From Nansenia antarctica (Eukaryota; Chordata; Actinopteri; Argentiniformes; Microstomatidae): 64,000 nt of DNA. Positions 10,668 to 21,450 of this stretch are shown one piece after another (position 1 is the stretch's first letter; every line of letters starts with the position of its first letter). A model generated the notes under the pieces. The model was not told the origin of the DNA. It saw only the letters and a program-made list of their open reading frames with translations, and made no database searches. The DNA is taken from assembly GCA_963989245.1 (NCBI GenBank), contig OZ022342.1, positions 69,608,573 through 69,672,572 on the forward strand. The letters run 5' to 3'. A program made the translations under genes and the position numbers.

Positions 10668-10805
10668 CTGAGAGAGAGAGAAAGAGAGAGAGAGGGAATG
10701 AGAGAGAGAGAGAGAGAGAAAGAGAGAAAGAGAGAGAGAGAGACAAAGAGACAGAGAGAGAGAGAGAGAAAAAGAGAGAGAGACAGAGAGAAAGAAAGAG
10801 AGAAT
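10668..10805. repeat. (GA)n microsatellite at an acceptor
   Basis: Imperfect GAGA/GAAA repeat. On the minus (coding) strand it is a CT tract leading into the acceptor CAG at 10670-10668. Confidence 0.9.
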
Positions 10806-10842
10806 AGGTTCAGTCACCCTGTTGTTCAACTGACATACAGTA

Positions 10843-11239
10843 CAGTGCCTTTGGAAAGTATTCAGACCCATTCACTTTTTTGGGGTCTTTATGGGGGTAT
10901 TGTGTGTGATTGATTGATGGCATTGCAATTCTTTAATTTAATCCATTTAAATCCATGAAACATTAAATATGTTTCGAGGGCATTTCCGGCCCAGTAGGAC
11001 AGAGACAGCAGAGACCGACAGGAAGGCTGGGCGAGGGAGAGGAGGGACGACATGCAGGACAGGTCCACGGCCGGGACGGAACCAGGGGCCCAGCGACCAC
11101 GGGGCAGGTGGCAGGGGGACCCAGGCCAGCCAGGGACCCCGAACCACCCAGGTGACCCCCACATCCGCTTTAAACTGAGTCTATAAGACAACGAAATAAA
11201 ATAAAAAGTGAAGGGGTCTGAATACTTTCCAAAGGCATG
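10843..11239. mobile_element. Tc1-like MITE with SINE-derived core
   Basis: Inverted ends CAGTGCCTTTGGAAAGTATT and AATACTTTCCAAAGGCATG are flanked by TA. These are the termini of a well-known fish Tc1-like family. The interior has no transposase. At about 10985-11080 it holds a degenerate minus copy of SINE family C (GGAGGGACGACATGCAGGAC). Confidence 0.8.
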
Positions 11240-11262
11240 TAATGTGTGTGCGCGCGTGTGTC

Positions 11263-11313
<51 letters not shown>

Positions 11314-11493
11314 ATGAGAACTGTGCATCCTACACACCTCGGGGAAGTAGTTCCCTTTTTGTCTGTAGATCTCTCTTCTTCTCCTCTTCCTCCCTTCTTC
11401 TTCTTCTTCTCCTCCTTCCTCCTCCTCTCTTCACAGGCTCGGCTGGAGGCCCGGCTACTCTCACTGCTCTCCCCGTGACCACCGGACAGACGC

Positions 11494-11561
<68 letters not shown>

Positions 11562-11644
11562 AGCAGACACACACACACACACATGCACGCACACAAGCAG
11601 ACACACATGCATGCACGCACACACACACAAACACACACACACAT

Positions 11645-11675
<31 letters not shown>

Positions 11676-11680
11676 AAACA
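11240..11680. repeat. GT and CA microsatellites around pyrimidine-rich DNA
   Basis: (GT)n at 11243-11312 and (CA)n-rich DNA at 11500-11675. Between them is a 75-base CTT/CCT tract ending in TTCACAG at about 11436, followed by a short open frame (ARLEARLLSLLSP then stop). This looks like a splice acceptor plus terminal exon, but no partner exon is visible and I do not call a gene. Confidence 0.7.
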
Positions 11681-11774
11681 CAGGTTTGGGATCAAGTTAA
11701 GTTCAATAGACATATTATTATATAGTATTGAGTGCTGTAGCTCATCGCTCTAGCCAGGGTGCAGTATAGTCCAG

Positions 11775-12283
11775 GCAGGCTGTACTAGGCTAGAGTTATC
11801 TAGGGTTATCTAGGTTTATCTAGGGTCATCTAGGGTTATCTAGAGTTATCTAGGGTTATCTAGGGTTAACTAGAGTTATCTAGAGTTATCTAGGGTTATC
11901 TAGGGTTAACTAGAGTTATCTAGAGTTATCTAGAGTTATCTAGAGTTATCTAGGGTTATCTAGGGTTAACTAGAGTTATCTAGAGTTATCTAGGGTTATC
12001 TAGGGTTAACTAGAGTTATCTAGAGTTATCTAGAGTTATCTAGAGTTATCTAGAGTTAACTAGAGTTATCTAGGGTTATCTAGGGTTATCTAGAGTTATC
12101 TAGAGTTATCTAGGGTTATCTAGGGTTAACTAGAGTTATCTAGGGTTAACTAGAGTTATCTAGGGTTATCTAGGGTTAACTAGAGTTATCTAGGGTTATC
12201 TAGGGTTAACTAGAGTTATCTAGGGTTATCTAGGGTTATCTAGGGTTATCTAGAGTTATCTAGGGTTATCTAGGGTTACCTGA
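11775..12283. repeat. Minisatellite, 10-bp TAGRGTTATC unit
   Basis: About 50 tandem decamers TAGGGTTATC or TAGAGTTATC, with occasional GTTAAC variants. The G-type unit contains TAGGGTTA, which resembles the telomere repeat, but the period is 10 rather than 6. Confidence 0.95.
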
Positions 12284-12762
12284 AGCTGTGGTCCTCACCT
12301 GGCTTGGTGTCCAGCTCACGGGACTGATCCCTGCACCTCTTGTCTCTCTGCCTCCGCCCCACACTGCTCTCCTCCCCAGGACTGGCCTCCTCCCTTCCCC
12401 CCTCCTCACCCTCCACACCCGCCTCACCCCCCACGCCCTGGGGTCAAGCAGGGAGGGGCCGGGGGTCATGAGGGGCTGGGGGGCTGACTTGAGCCCTAGG
12501 AGGGAGGCCAGCCACCCCCCCCACCAACCCCCACAGGACATGGGGGGCTCTGTCTGGGGGGTGGCCAGACAGATTTCTCACTTTGAATGACAAGCATGAG
12601 AAAAAGGTGTGTCTGAATGGTGTGACGAATCAGAATTCAGCCAAGCATTTGAATGTCAGTGAAATGAATCCTTGGTTGCATACCGCCACCTAGCGGTGCA
12701 CTAGGCATCTCCTCAAACCCGGAAGAAAATAATGAAGGTCATCACCGATCAAAGGAAGAAAG
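12284..12762. other. Upstream region of kgd4
   Basis: CCT/CCC-rich DNA at 12300-12540, then unique sequence. The last 100 bases before the kgd4 start would hold its promoter and 5' UTR. No TATA box is evident. Confidence 0.4.
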
Positions 12763-13867
12763 ATGGCAGCAGCTGGTCGAGCTGTGCAGGTAAACAACAT
12801 TTAGCTATACAAACCTGTACTGTATTTCCCCTAAAGTTGTCATGTTTAGCTTACGGTATATACGGGGGTATATGGTGTTATTAACCATATCGGCTACTTT
12901 TTCGGCCGTATCGTTTTGGAACGCTGTGCGTAAAAGTGCCTGTCCGAATGTTCCTGTCAGAATGTTCCTGTCCGAATGTTCGGAGGACTTGACCAACTCA
13001 TTTATAGCTCGTCCGTCCAGCATTATAAAATAGTTGACATCATTTCATCGGAACGGGAGAAGTTGATCACTGTGTTTTGGTTCTTTAACCCACAGGTTGT
13101 CCGCCTTCATGCGCCCCTTATAAAGTTTCCCAATCGCCTTGGTGCTCCGATACCGAATGGTAAGTAGTCTTGTACTTGAGAATCCACGGTGGCTGTGCTG
13201 CTTACAGCCCAAGCCGATAGGAATATGACGGGAAATGTACATAGTATTGTCACCAACCCAGATCCTTCAGAATCACTTGTTATGTGCAGGCTTGATGTTC
13301 GAGCCCCAAAAAGTAACATGCCTGTTTCTGCTAAAGCCCTCATCAAAACCAGTATCTTAATCAGGTGTGTAGGGTTGGGCTGGAACAGAAGCCTGCACCT
13401 TCACCTTTCTATGACCAGGGTTATTATATAATAATAATTATAATAATATGATATGCCATTTAGTTGAAGCTTTTATCCAAAGCGACTTACATTGCAGTGA
13501 GTGCATACATTTTTCAGTATATACGGTCCCAACGGGAATCAAACCCCCCAACCTAAGTGTTGTTAGTGCCATGCTCTACCAGCTGAGCCACAGAGGACCA
13601 TTGACCCCTGGTGTAGATCATTGACAGATGACACTGTGAACTTCTATCTATAACATATCCAGTTCAAGAGGTGCTGCAAATGGGAGTAGCCGCAGCCCAG
13701 CACTCCAGTGGCACGCACAGTTCATCACCTTTGACCTCTGCACCTCCGCCCCTGAGTCGCCTCCCGGGAAACCCCGACACTGCTGCTACCGCCAGAGAGC
13801 TCCCCCAGAGGTACCGCAGGAGGATGGTCACCACAGAAGAAATGGAGTACATCCAGGTAGGACTAAA

Positions 13868-13918
<51 letters not shown>

Positions 13919-14166
13919 AGAGTGAAGGAAGAGAGGAATGAAGGATGTATTCCAGGGGAGGATGGCGGAGGTAGAAATCGGAGGACGGGCTCATTGTAAT
14001 GCATGTAACGGAATAGCTTTTCCATCCATTACAATGAGCCCGTCCTCCGATTTCTTCCTCTACCAGCCTCCGCTGGAATACATCCTTCATTCCTCTCTTC
14101 CTTCATCTATTCAAACAATGCCCATGACTCTTCTCTCTTGTGTTTCAGCGTGGAGGACCTGAATAA
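12763..14166 (+). CDS. kgd4: KGD4 / MRPS36, 2-oxoglutarate dehydrogenase subunit 4
   Basis: Four exons: 12763-12789, 13096-13159, 13663-13856 and 14149-14166 (stop TAA), giving 100 aa against 103 in human. It matches KGD4 (also named MRPS36) along its length: a basic N-terminus (MAAAGRAVQVVRLHAPLIKF), a variable Ser/Pro-rich middle, then the conserved C-terminus LPQRYRRRMVTTEEMEYIQ and RGGPE. The family protein links the E3 subunit to the E1-E2 core of mitochondrial 2-oxoglutarate dehydrogenase; it was first assigned to the mitoribosome. Phases 0, 1 and 0 join cleanly with GT-AG sites. Intron 2 holds a SINE and intron 3 a long hairpin MITE. The last exon encodes only five residues. Confidence 0.93.
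13448..13607 (-). mobile_element. tRNA-derived SINE, family B, in kgd4 intron 2
   Basis: On the minus strand: a tRNA-like head with box A (GTGGCTCAGCTGGTAGAGCA) and box B (GGTTTGATTCCC), then a body ending in the tail AGTCGCTTTGGATAAAAGC followed by an AAATGGC motif. Family B copies: 19698-19848, 42476-42660, 47344-47520; tails near 31170, 52176 and 59213. Confidence 0.85.
13925..14101. mobile_element. Long hairpin MITE in kgd4 intron 3
   Basis: A copy of the GGAGGCTGGTGGAGG family whose inverted arms extend about 35 bases beyond the usual ends: GAAGGAAGAGAGGAATGAAG on the left matches CTTCATTCCTCTCTTCCTTC on the right. The whole 177 bp folds into one hairpin with a short loop. Confidence 0.85.
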
Positions 14167-14513
14167 CAAAGGGACATCTTAAATGACGACAATCTGCCAA
14201 AACCATTCTTTTAGACTATAATAAGTTGTTGAAATGTCTTCTCCTGAGATACCGTTATAAAACGCACAAAGATTTTCATCAGAGGAATATAAAATTCCTG
14301 ACTCTCATATTGTACTGTATAACCTGCTGGCTTATAAGCACAAAAATGTATATTTTTATGTTTAAGCGGTGCTTTCCTTTTACTCAAAAGCTTATGTAAA
14401 GAGTATGTAACGTTTATTTCAGTGTATGGGTTTATTCATGTTCATGTCTGAAGGATTTAAACGGGTTTTAACCGCAGAGTTCTAGCCAAACATGAAACAT
14501 GGTCACTATTGTG

Positions 14514-14771
14514 ATATGTGACAGCAGCTGGTGAAACCAGGAACAAGTCGGCAACAATCAAATTGGTCTTGGACTTTTATTCAGAAAAATTTAAATACAT
14601 TTCAAAATCAATCACACACACGGTATTCAAGCCAAAATATTGCACTGCAATGGATTCAGTGAGTAATCCCCAATACTACCTAGTTCACTATGACACTATG
14701 TTACATTGTTAGCATGTTTTTTTGTTGTTGCATTTTTCAGAATAAAAGTCCAACCAGCTGCTGTCACATAT
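14514..14771. mobile_element. MITE downstream of kgd4
   Basis: Outer inverted repeats ATATGTGACAGCAGCTGGT and complement. A second inverted pair, TTGGACTTTTATTCAGAAAA and complement, lies 36 bases further in on the left but adjoins the outer pair on the right, so the left arm has a 36-base insertion. Confidence 0.8.
14741..14746 (+). terminator. Candidate kgd4 polyadenylation signal
   Basis: First AATAAA after the kgd4 stop, 575 bases downstream. It lies in the right arm of the MITE. ATTAAA occurs near 14889. Variant hexamers closer to the stop could be used instead. Confidence 0.35.
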
Positions 14772-14951
14772 GGTTGGTCTGTGATGAGAACAGAGAGCTA
14801 AAAGGAGTGCCTTTGTAGGGAAGGACAGAATGTAGACATGGTTTGTCAGAGTTTCTTCTGTGATAAAAAAAAAACTTCATATTATGCCTATTAAAGCTAT
14901 TTAAATACTGCACTCTGTGTCTTATGAAGCCCGTAGTACCTACCTTGTGAA

Positions 14952-15187
14952 TGGACTGCACTTGTGTAGCGCCTTATTCCAAAGCACTTAACAATGGCCT
15001 CTCATTCACCCATTCACACACATACACATCCAGACACCAATGGCGGCAAGCTACCATGCAAGACGCCAGCCCGCTCATTGGGAGCAATTTGGGGTTCAGT
15101 ATCTTGCCCAAGGACACCTCGACACGTGGCCAGCCGGGGATCGAACCGCAAACCTTGCGATCATTAGACACCTGAGCCACAGCCACC
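14952..15187 (-). mobile_element. tRNA-derived SINE, family A
   Basis: Minus-strand copy: GGTTCGATCCCCGGCTGGCC (box B) near 15140 and tail AGTGCAGTCCATTC at 14952. About 236 bp with small deletions in the tRNA-like head. Confidence 0.85.
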
Positions 15188-15249
15188 TGAACTTGGATAG
15201 GGGGAGGCTATTGGAGGATTGGCTTTTTGTAATGCATGGAATGGTATCA

Positions 15250-17330
15250 GTGTGTTTGCCTTGACTAGATATCAACGTCATTATGTTGCCTGTATATTGA
15301 GGAAACCGTAGGTATGTTTTGGCCAGGCGGGGTATGCTTTATCATAACATGTTATATGTTGCCGTATAGAGAGAGAAAAAGAAGAAATAGAAATTACTGA
15401 AACTGATACAAAGCAAGAGTTTTAATTACAAAACCAAAAGCAGATCAGCACTACATAGAGTTATGTACAATTCAAACCCAATTCACGATATGCATATGCA
15501 TAATGTCTATTTGTAAGGTCACACAAAACAGTTTGGCATTCCATTGAATTAGGTACTTCATCCACAGTATGAAAAGTAGTTTTTCGAGTCTTTAAAAGAA
15601 CATTTTCAGTACAATCTCTAGCTAAATAAAAGGACGGTGATCAAAAATGTTTTATCATCAAACAATAATCATAATCAATTATGCATATACTTTTTCAACA
15701 GTACAGTAAGTTGAGCTGACTGAAATCCACACAACCTATTCTTCAGCAGCTTCATGACACTGCAGAGAAAATACACAAGCATTTAAGTGGATAAACAATG
15801 AATTTCCAGTTCCCAAAATATACCTTTTAGCTAACATCCGTGCAACCTTTGAACATTCCATGAAGGCATTATTAAGAAGTGTAACAATGTCCTTTTTGAC
15901 TTTCAAATATTAACTGTACATCATGTTCTCACTGCAAATCTTCTCCATTGTTTGAGCTAAACACCGTAATCTTCCTCCAAGTACCAGAGCTACTTATTTC
16001 CACAGTAGCTGGTGCTCCCTATGGAGACACTGGGTTGAGGGCTTAATGCTTATCAACGATAATTAGATATACCCACATACGCTTTTCATTGTTGGAAATG
16101 ATCACACACTTTTGCCATCAAGTTCTCTTCTGTGTAAGTTCAGATATTGAGCAAAACCTCCTTGACAAGAAATTAACCTATTATCCCTCGTCAGACGGTC
16201 TTCTGGTAAAGTCAAGGGTTAAGAACAAAGATTAGAGCTTCTAACGGGGGAGGCTGGTGGAAGTAAAAATCGGGAGAGGACGGGCTCATTGTAATTCAGG
16301 CAATTGAAAAGGATTAGTATCAAACACGTATTTGACAACATTCCTTATTCCATTCCATGCGTTACAATGAGCCCGTCCTCTGGTTTCTACCTCCACCAGC
16401 CTCCCCTGATTTGTAGGTGAGGCGGGTGTAGGCTATTGACAAAACGTTGTACTTCGGATGCAATATAGCTACTTCTAGCAATAGGCTTATAACATCAACA
16501 TCAAACCCCGTTCTTCAGCCCAATTCCCACATATCCACACCCATATGTAATAAGGACATGGCTGCTATTACTGCATTCTTCACTAACACAACAGGTGGAG
16601 GAACACATTATCTAAATGTTTAGCCTTTTGACAGTGAGACGGTTCAGTCCGTTCAGAACACAACACCAGCCCGTTGACAAGTCAGTGTGGGACAGAGAGG
16701 GCCTTCTGGTGACTGGCTTTGGCAGAGTTGTCAGTCTGTCCGTTTCAACACTCGGGTCGTACCCGAGAAAACCCACAGCTTGTCTTAATAGGCTTTTAAG
16801 ACGGCGATTGTCTGTGACAAACTAAGAACTTAGAACTTAGAACCAAGAACATCTGAGAATGCACCGGAAACCTCCCCCGACGAACTAGGAACTAAAACCA
16901 GATAGACTCACACACTGTTATTGGTCTAAGTTGGGGGGGGAGAGGGGGGAGGGGGGGGGGGCTCATGCCACCATCCATAAAGCCTTCAGAAATGCTACAT
17001 AGTGTGTCATTACTACCACTTGCCATAAGCATGCAGAGACATTGCCAAACTGTTTATTATGCTACATACAGAACAGGATTTCATTCCATGCTTCATGTTA
17101 ACTCGTTATCCCTTGCGTGCAAAGCTGAGCATGCTTATGGCAAGCACTACGACGCATCGCAGGGACTTTGCGAAGCCTTTACGAATGACTGCATAACACC
17201 CCCCATACAGTAAAGTACAGTAAAGTGATCTAACATCCCCTCTCTGACAGCTCCAGGTCTCTAAGCACAGGCAGGCACAGCATCAGTAGTACAGCGTTAC
17301 AACTCTCTTCCCCCGGAGTGTTCTCTGTCC
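15250..17330. other. Intergenic region and pdxp 3' UTR
   Basis: Unique AT-rich DNA without ORFs of interest. It holds a MITE at 16246-16406 and a G-run near 16932-16960. On the minus strand AATAAA occurs at 17058-17053, 273 bases past the pdxp stop, and is a candidate pdxp polyadenylation signal. Confidence 0.5.
16246..16406. mobile_element. MITE, GGAGGCTGGTGGAGG family
   Basis: GGGGGAGGCTGGTGGAAGTA at the left end and its near complement at the right, around a short unique core (AAAAGGATTAGTATCAAACA). Confidence 0.85.
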
Positions 17331-20300
17331 TCAGCCCTCCTCCTCCCTCTCTTCCTTCTCCTCCTTCTCCTTCTCCTCCTCGTACGCTACGATGAAGTCA
17401 GCGATGGTCTCCACCACGTAGTCGGGAACCATCTCCTTCACGTCCGGGTCGTGGCTTTCCTGGTACCCCTGCGCCTCCTCCATGGTGGACACCCCGGTCA
17501 GGGTGAGCATGGTGTCCAGGCCACACTTGGCCCCGAACAGGATGTCTGTCTCCAGCCGGTCCCCGACCATCAGGGACTGGGCCGGGTCCAGGCCGAACTG
17601 GCTGGCCATGCACTCGAACATGAAGCGGCTGGGCTTACCGATCACTGTGGCCTTCCTGCTGCTCGCCGTCTCCACAGCAGCCGTCAGGCTTCCCGAACCT
17701 GGGGGGGAGGGGAGGGGAGGGGAGGGGAGGGGAGGGGAGGGGAGGGGAGGGAGGGGAGGAGAGGGGAGGGGAGGAGAGGGGAGGGGAGGGGAGGGGGGGG
17801 GAGGGAAGGGGAGGGGAGGGGAGGGGAGGGGAGGGGAAAGAGGGGAGGGGAGGGGAGGGAGGGAGGGGAGGGGAAAGAAGGGAGGGAGGGGAGGGGAGGG
17901 GAGGGAGGGAGGGGAGGGGAGGGGAGGGGAGGGGGGGGGAGGGGAGGGGAGGGGGGAGGGGAGGGGAGGGGAAAGAAGGGAGGGGAGGGGAGGGGAGGGG
18001 AGGGGAGGGGGGGGAGGGGGGAGGGGAGGGGAAAGAAGGGAGGGGAGGGGAGGGGAGGGGAGGGGAGGGGGGGGGAGGGGAGGGGAGGGGGGAGGGGAGG
18101 GGAGGGGAGGGGAGGGGGGAGGGGAGGGGAGGGGGGAGGGGAGGGGAGGGGAGGGGAGGGGAGGGGAAAGAAGGGAGGGAGGGAGGGAGGGGAAAGAGGG
18201 GAGGGAGGGAGGGGAGGGGAGGGGAGGGGAGGGGAGGGGAGGGGAGGGGAAAGAAGGGAGGGAGGGGAGGGGAGGGGAAGGGAGGGGAGGGGAGGGGAGG
18301 GGAGGGGAGGGGAGGGGAGGGGAGGGGAGGGGGGAGGGGAGGGGAGGGGAGGGGAAAGGGGGGAGGGAGGGGAGGGGAGGGGAGGGGAGGGGAGGGGAGG
18401 GGAGGGGATGGGAGGGGAGGGGAGGGGAGGGGAGGGGAGGGGAGGGGGGAGGGGAGGGGAGGGGAGGGGAGGGGAGGGGAGGGGAGGGGAGGGGAGGGGA
18501 AAGAGGGGAGGGGAGGGGAGGGGAGGGGAGGGGAAGGGAGGGGAGGGGAAAGAAGGGAGGGGGAGGGGAGGGGAGGGGAAGGGAGGGGAGGGGGAGGGGA
18601 GGGGAGGGGAGGGGAGGGGAGGGGAGGGGAGGGGAGGGGAGGGGAGGGGAGGGGAAAGAAGGGAGGGAGGGGAGGGGAGGGAGGGGAGGGGAGGGGAGGG
18701 GAAAGAGGGGAGGGAGGGAGGGAGGGGAAAGAAGGGAGGGGAGGGGAGGGGAGGGAGGGAGGGGGAGGGGAGGGGAGGGGAGGGGAAAGAAGGGGGGAGG
18801 GGAGGGGAGGGGAGGGGAGGGGGAGGGGAGGGGGAGGGGAGGGGAGGGGAGGGAGGGAGGGAGGGGAGGGGAGGGGAGGGGAGGGGAGGGGAGGGGAGGG
18901 GAGGGGAAAGAAGGGAGGGGAGGGGAGGGGGGGGGAGGGGAGGGGAGGGGAGGGGAGGGGAGGGGAAAGAAGGGAGGGAGGGGAGGGGAGGGGAGGGGAG
19001 GGGAAAGAAGGGAGGGAGGGAGGGAGGTGAGAGGAGTGCAGGACGGTCGGGAGGGCAGACAATGACTTTTTTTTTCTTTTTTTAGAAGAACAACGATGTC
19101 ATAGCCTGTATATATACTGTACGAGGTGTATGTAGAAGCTTGCTAACCGTATTGTTTTCAACTACGCTTTTCAATGTTGAACAACATACAGTAGACACAC
19201 ACAGTGGCTAGTGTGTATTGAATGCCAGGTACAACACAACACAAATCACAACAGTGTCACTATTCCATAGAGAGCATTCAGACTCATTCTATAGCTCGCC
19301 AAGCTGTACATGTGTCCAGCAAGCAGTACACTGAGGGCAGCTGACCCCACACTTTCCTCTGGAACAAAACTATTGTTCTGACAACATGTGTGCAGTGCAG
19401 CCGAGTGCATCATCATAACAAGTTTAGATCATAAGCTAAAGCTAGCCTCATTGCTGGTGCTTCCATAATACCATGTCCCACTGTTAGTACTATTGATTCT
19501 AAGCCGATTGTGTGGATTGTATTGTTATTTCTCTTAGATTTTATTCTTATCCTTGTATTTCACTGCATTGCTGAGAGGTACAATAGCTCGACAAAAGCAT
19601 GTCACTGTGCTGTTTACTGAAGTATCCTAACTGTGCACATGACTGATCAACTTTGATTTGATGAGTATAGGAACATGGAACAGGCATGTAGCCTAACTCA
19701 TCTGTGGCTCAGTTGTTAGAGCATGGCACTGCCACAACGTTTAGGTTGTGGGTTCGATTCCCGCTGGGACCATATATACTGACAAATGTATACTACACTC
19801 ACTGCAATGTAAAATCGCTTCTTTGGATAAAAGCATCGGCTTAAATGGCAGAGATATACAGTAAGTGGCTGGAGCGGAGTGGCCAGATGTTGACCACCAC
19901 AGTCAGTTACCTACTAATCAACTCAACCAGTCAGGCTGGGAGGGGAGGGACACACCCACCTGGCGTTATCCTGCCGCCTTTCAGCGGGTGCCAAGGGTCG
20001 GGGTCGGTGGCCAGGAACAGGCACTCCGTGTTCTGGAGGTAGCAGCAGGCTTTGGACAGTTTGATAAAGTTGAATTTCTCGTCGTATCCCACCAGCACTG
20101 CCCTGACGTCGGGGTCCAACGGATAGTCATACATTGTCCCCGTCTGTGCTGCGCCGCCGTCCTCCTCCTCCTCCTCTACGATGGAGACCCCCGCCTCCTG
20201 CAGCTCCCTGACGACCCCCTGGCAGCCGATCACGTACACCTTGCCGCCCCCCCCCTGCAGCTGCCCCACCTGGGCCACGTCGCGCAGGTACGCCGCGGAG

Positions 20301-20596
20301 CAGTACGCCGAGCTGAAGATCTCCTCCTCGCGCACGTCCGTGAAGCCCAGGCGGGTGAACTTGGTCACGTAGTTGGCCCGGGGCCTGGTGCAGTTGTTGG
20401 TGACGAAGAAGACCCTCTTCCCCTGGCGTTTGAGCAGGGTCACCACCTCCGGCGCGCCCGGCACCGGCGTCTCCCCGTTCCAGATGACCCCGTCGCAGTC
20501 GAAGAGGACGTTGCGCTTGGAGTCGAGCAGCTCGCGGATCTGGGACCCCCGGATCTTGTGACAGCCGCCCCCCACTACCGCCCTCCCTGCTGCCAT
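17331..20596 (-). CDS. pdxp: Chronophin, pyridoxal phosphate phosphatase
   Basis: Two minus-strand exons, 19960-20596 and 17331-17698, give 334 aa. It is a HAD phosphatase that dephosphorylates pyridoxal 5'-phosphate and phospho-cofilin in the cytosol. Motif I is [10 protein letters not shown] (nucleophile Asp33), motif II VTNNCTR, the lysine motif IGKPS, motif [25 protein letters not shown] matches chronophin rather than phosphoglycolate phosphatase. The start at 20596 is the first in-frame ATG and gives [11 protein letters not shown] before the conserved segment. Exon 1 ends CCA-G and exon 2 opens GT-TCG, restoring TPGSGSL as in human. Odd features: Glu runs (EEEEED near residue 165; a Glu/Lys-rich tail [16 protein letters not shown]), and an intron filled by a GGGGA satellite that abuts the acceptor. 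Confidence 0.95.
17700..19040. repeat. 1.3-kb (GGGGA)n satellite in the pdxp intron
   Basis: About 1340 bases of almost pure G and A on the plus strand, mostly GGGGA pentamers with GGGA, GGGGGG and GAAAGAA variants. On the coding strand it is CCCCT repeats running into CCCCCCAG at the exon 2 acceptor. Such strands can form G-quadruplex or triplex structures. Confidence 0.97.
19698..19848 (+). mobile_element. tRNA-derived SINE, family B, in pdxp intron
   Basis: Box A TGGCTCAGTTGTTAGAGCAT and box B GGTTCGATTCCC near 19700-19765, then the body (ACTCACTGCAATGTAAAATC) and the tail (TTTGGATAAAAGCATC). Confidence 0.85.
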
Positions 20597-21450
20597 TCTG
20601 GACGATCGATGCGTCGGGAGAAAAGAACACAAGCTCGCCTATAAGCTGTCAGGAACAAGCTACTGGTTAGGTTAGGTTACTCGAATGAAACGGATGAACA
20701 ACGGAGCTCTCGGATTTCTATCTTTCTATCACCTCCGTTGAGCTGCACAATATCGACAGATGAATACCGTGTCAAACAATGAGACCGAATCCTCGCCTGT
20801 GATTGGGTGTGTGAGTCCCTCAATCCTTCCATCTTCCGCAGTGGTCGCAAAGGGGGGGGGGGCGGGGGGCGGGTACAAAGTTGACTGCCACTGATTCTAT
20901 TCATTTCATTGGCCCTGGCGTTTCAGACCCGCCCCCTAACCCCACCGAATTATATTAGACAGTAGATGATTATATTATGTTTCGCAACATTAGTTACAGA
21001 GTTACAAAATTGCACTTGTGACCGCAATATCATGGCAGTAAAACACTAAACCTTGTCCGTTTGTTTCAGCTAGGTAGACTAGGTGTTTTGTTTTTACGTT
21101 TTTAACTCATATAACTTCAAGGTCATGATTGGACAATGAGAAAATAAGATTACACAATTTCTAATGGGATTGAGGGTCTTCAGCATGCAGTATAGTATGG
21201 TAGCTGTGGACCACAGCTTGTAAAACCAATGGTTACATTTGTCTATACTATTTTTAATAATGGAGATGATATGATGATAAGATGTTTCAGTTAACTTCAT
21301 AACCAATTCGACTGTATTGAACTTGTACTGTATTTGTTTTTTTGTTCTGTTTGATACCGAAGACTTTTCTCCTACCTGCCGACAGGGGGCGATAACAACA
21401 TAACCGGTCAGTTTGGGGGAGAGAAACATGTCAGCCCCCATGTCCAGATC
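20597..21450. other. Intergenic region between pdxp and setd9
   Basis: The 850 bases between the divergent genes must hold both promoters. There is a G-rich stretch at 20851-20872 and AT-rich unique DNA at 20945-21400. No TATA box, ORF or repeat could be assigned. Confidence 0.4.

Noticed and set aside
10085..10807. Poly-His ORF on the plus strand
   Set aside because: Created by CAT triplets and GA repeats, antisense to the acidic gene; no conserved part.
11436..11478. Possible terminal exon after a long pyrimidine tract
   Set aside because: Acceptor-like, but only 13 codons and no partner exon or family match.
11181..11753. Cys/Val-rich and His/Thr-rich ORFs
   Set aside because: GT/CA microsatellite translation.
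12266..12541. Minus-strand ORF with a donor-like CCAG/GTGAGG
   Set aside because: Proline/Arg-rich low-complexity frame with no acceptor, partner exon or family match.
17451..19085. Gly/Glu/Arg-rich ORFs of more than 500 aa
   Set aside because: Translation of the GGGGA satellite in the pdxp intron.
19698..19765. tRNA gene candidates in several places (also 23630, 25080, 42480, 47345)
   Set aside because: Box A and B are present, but each continues into a SINE body and tail and the cloverleaf is degenerate.
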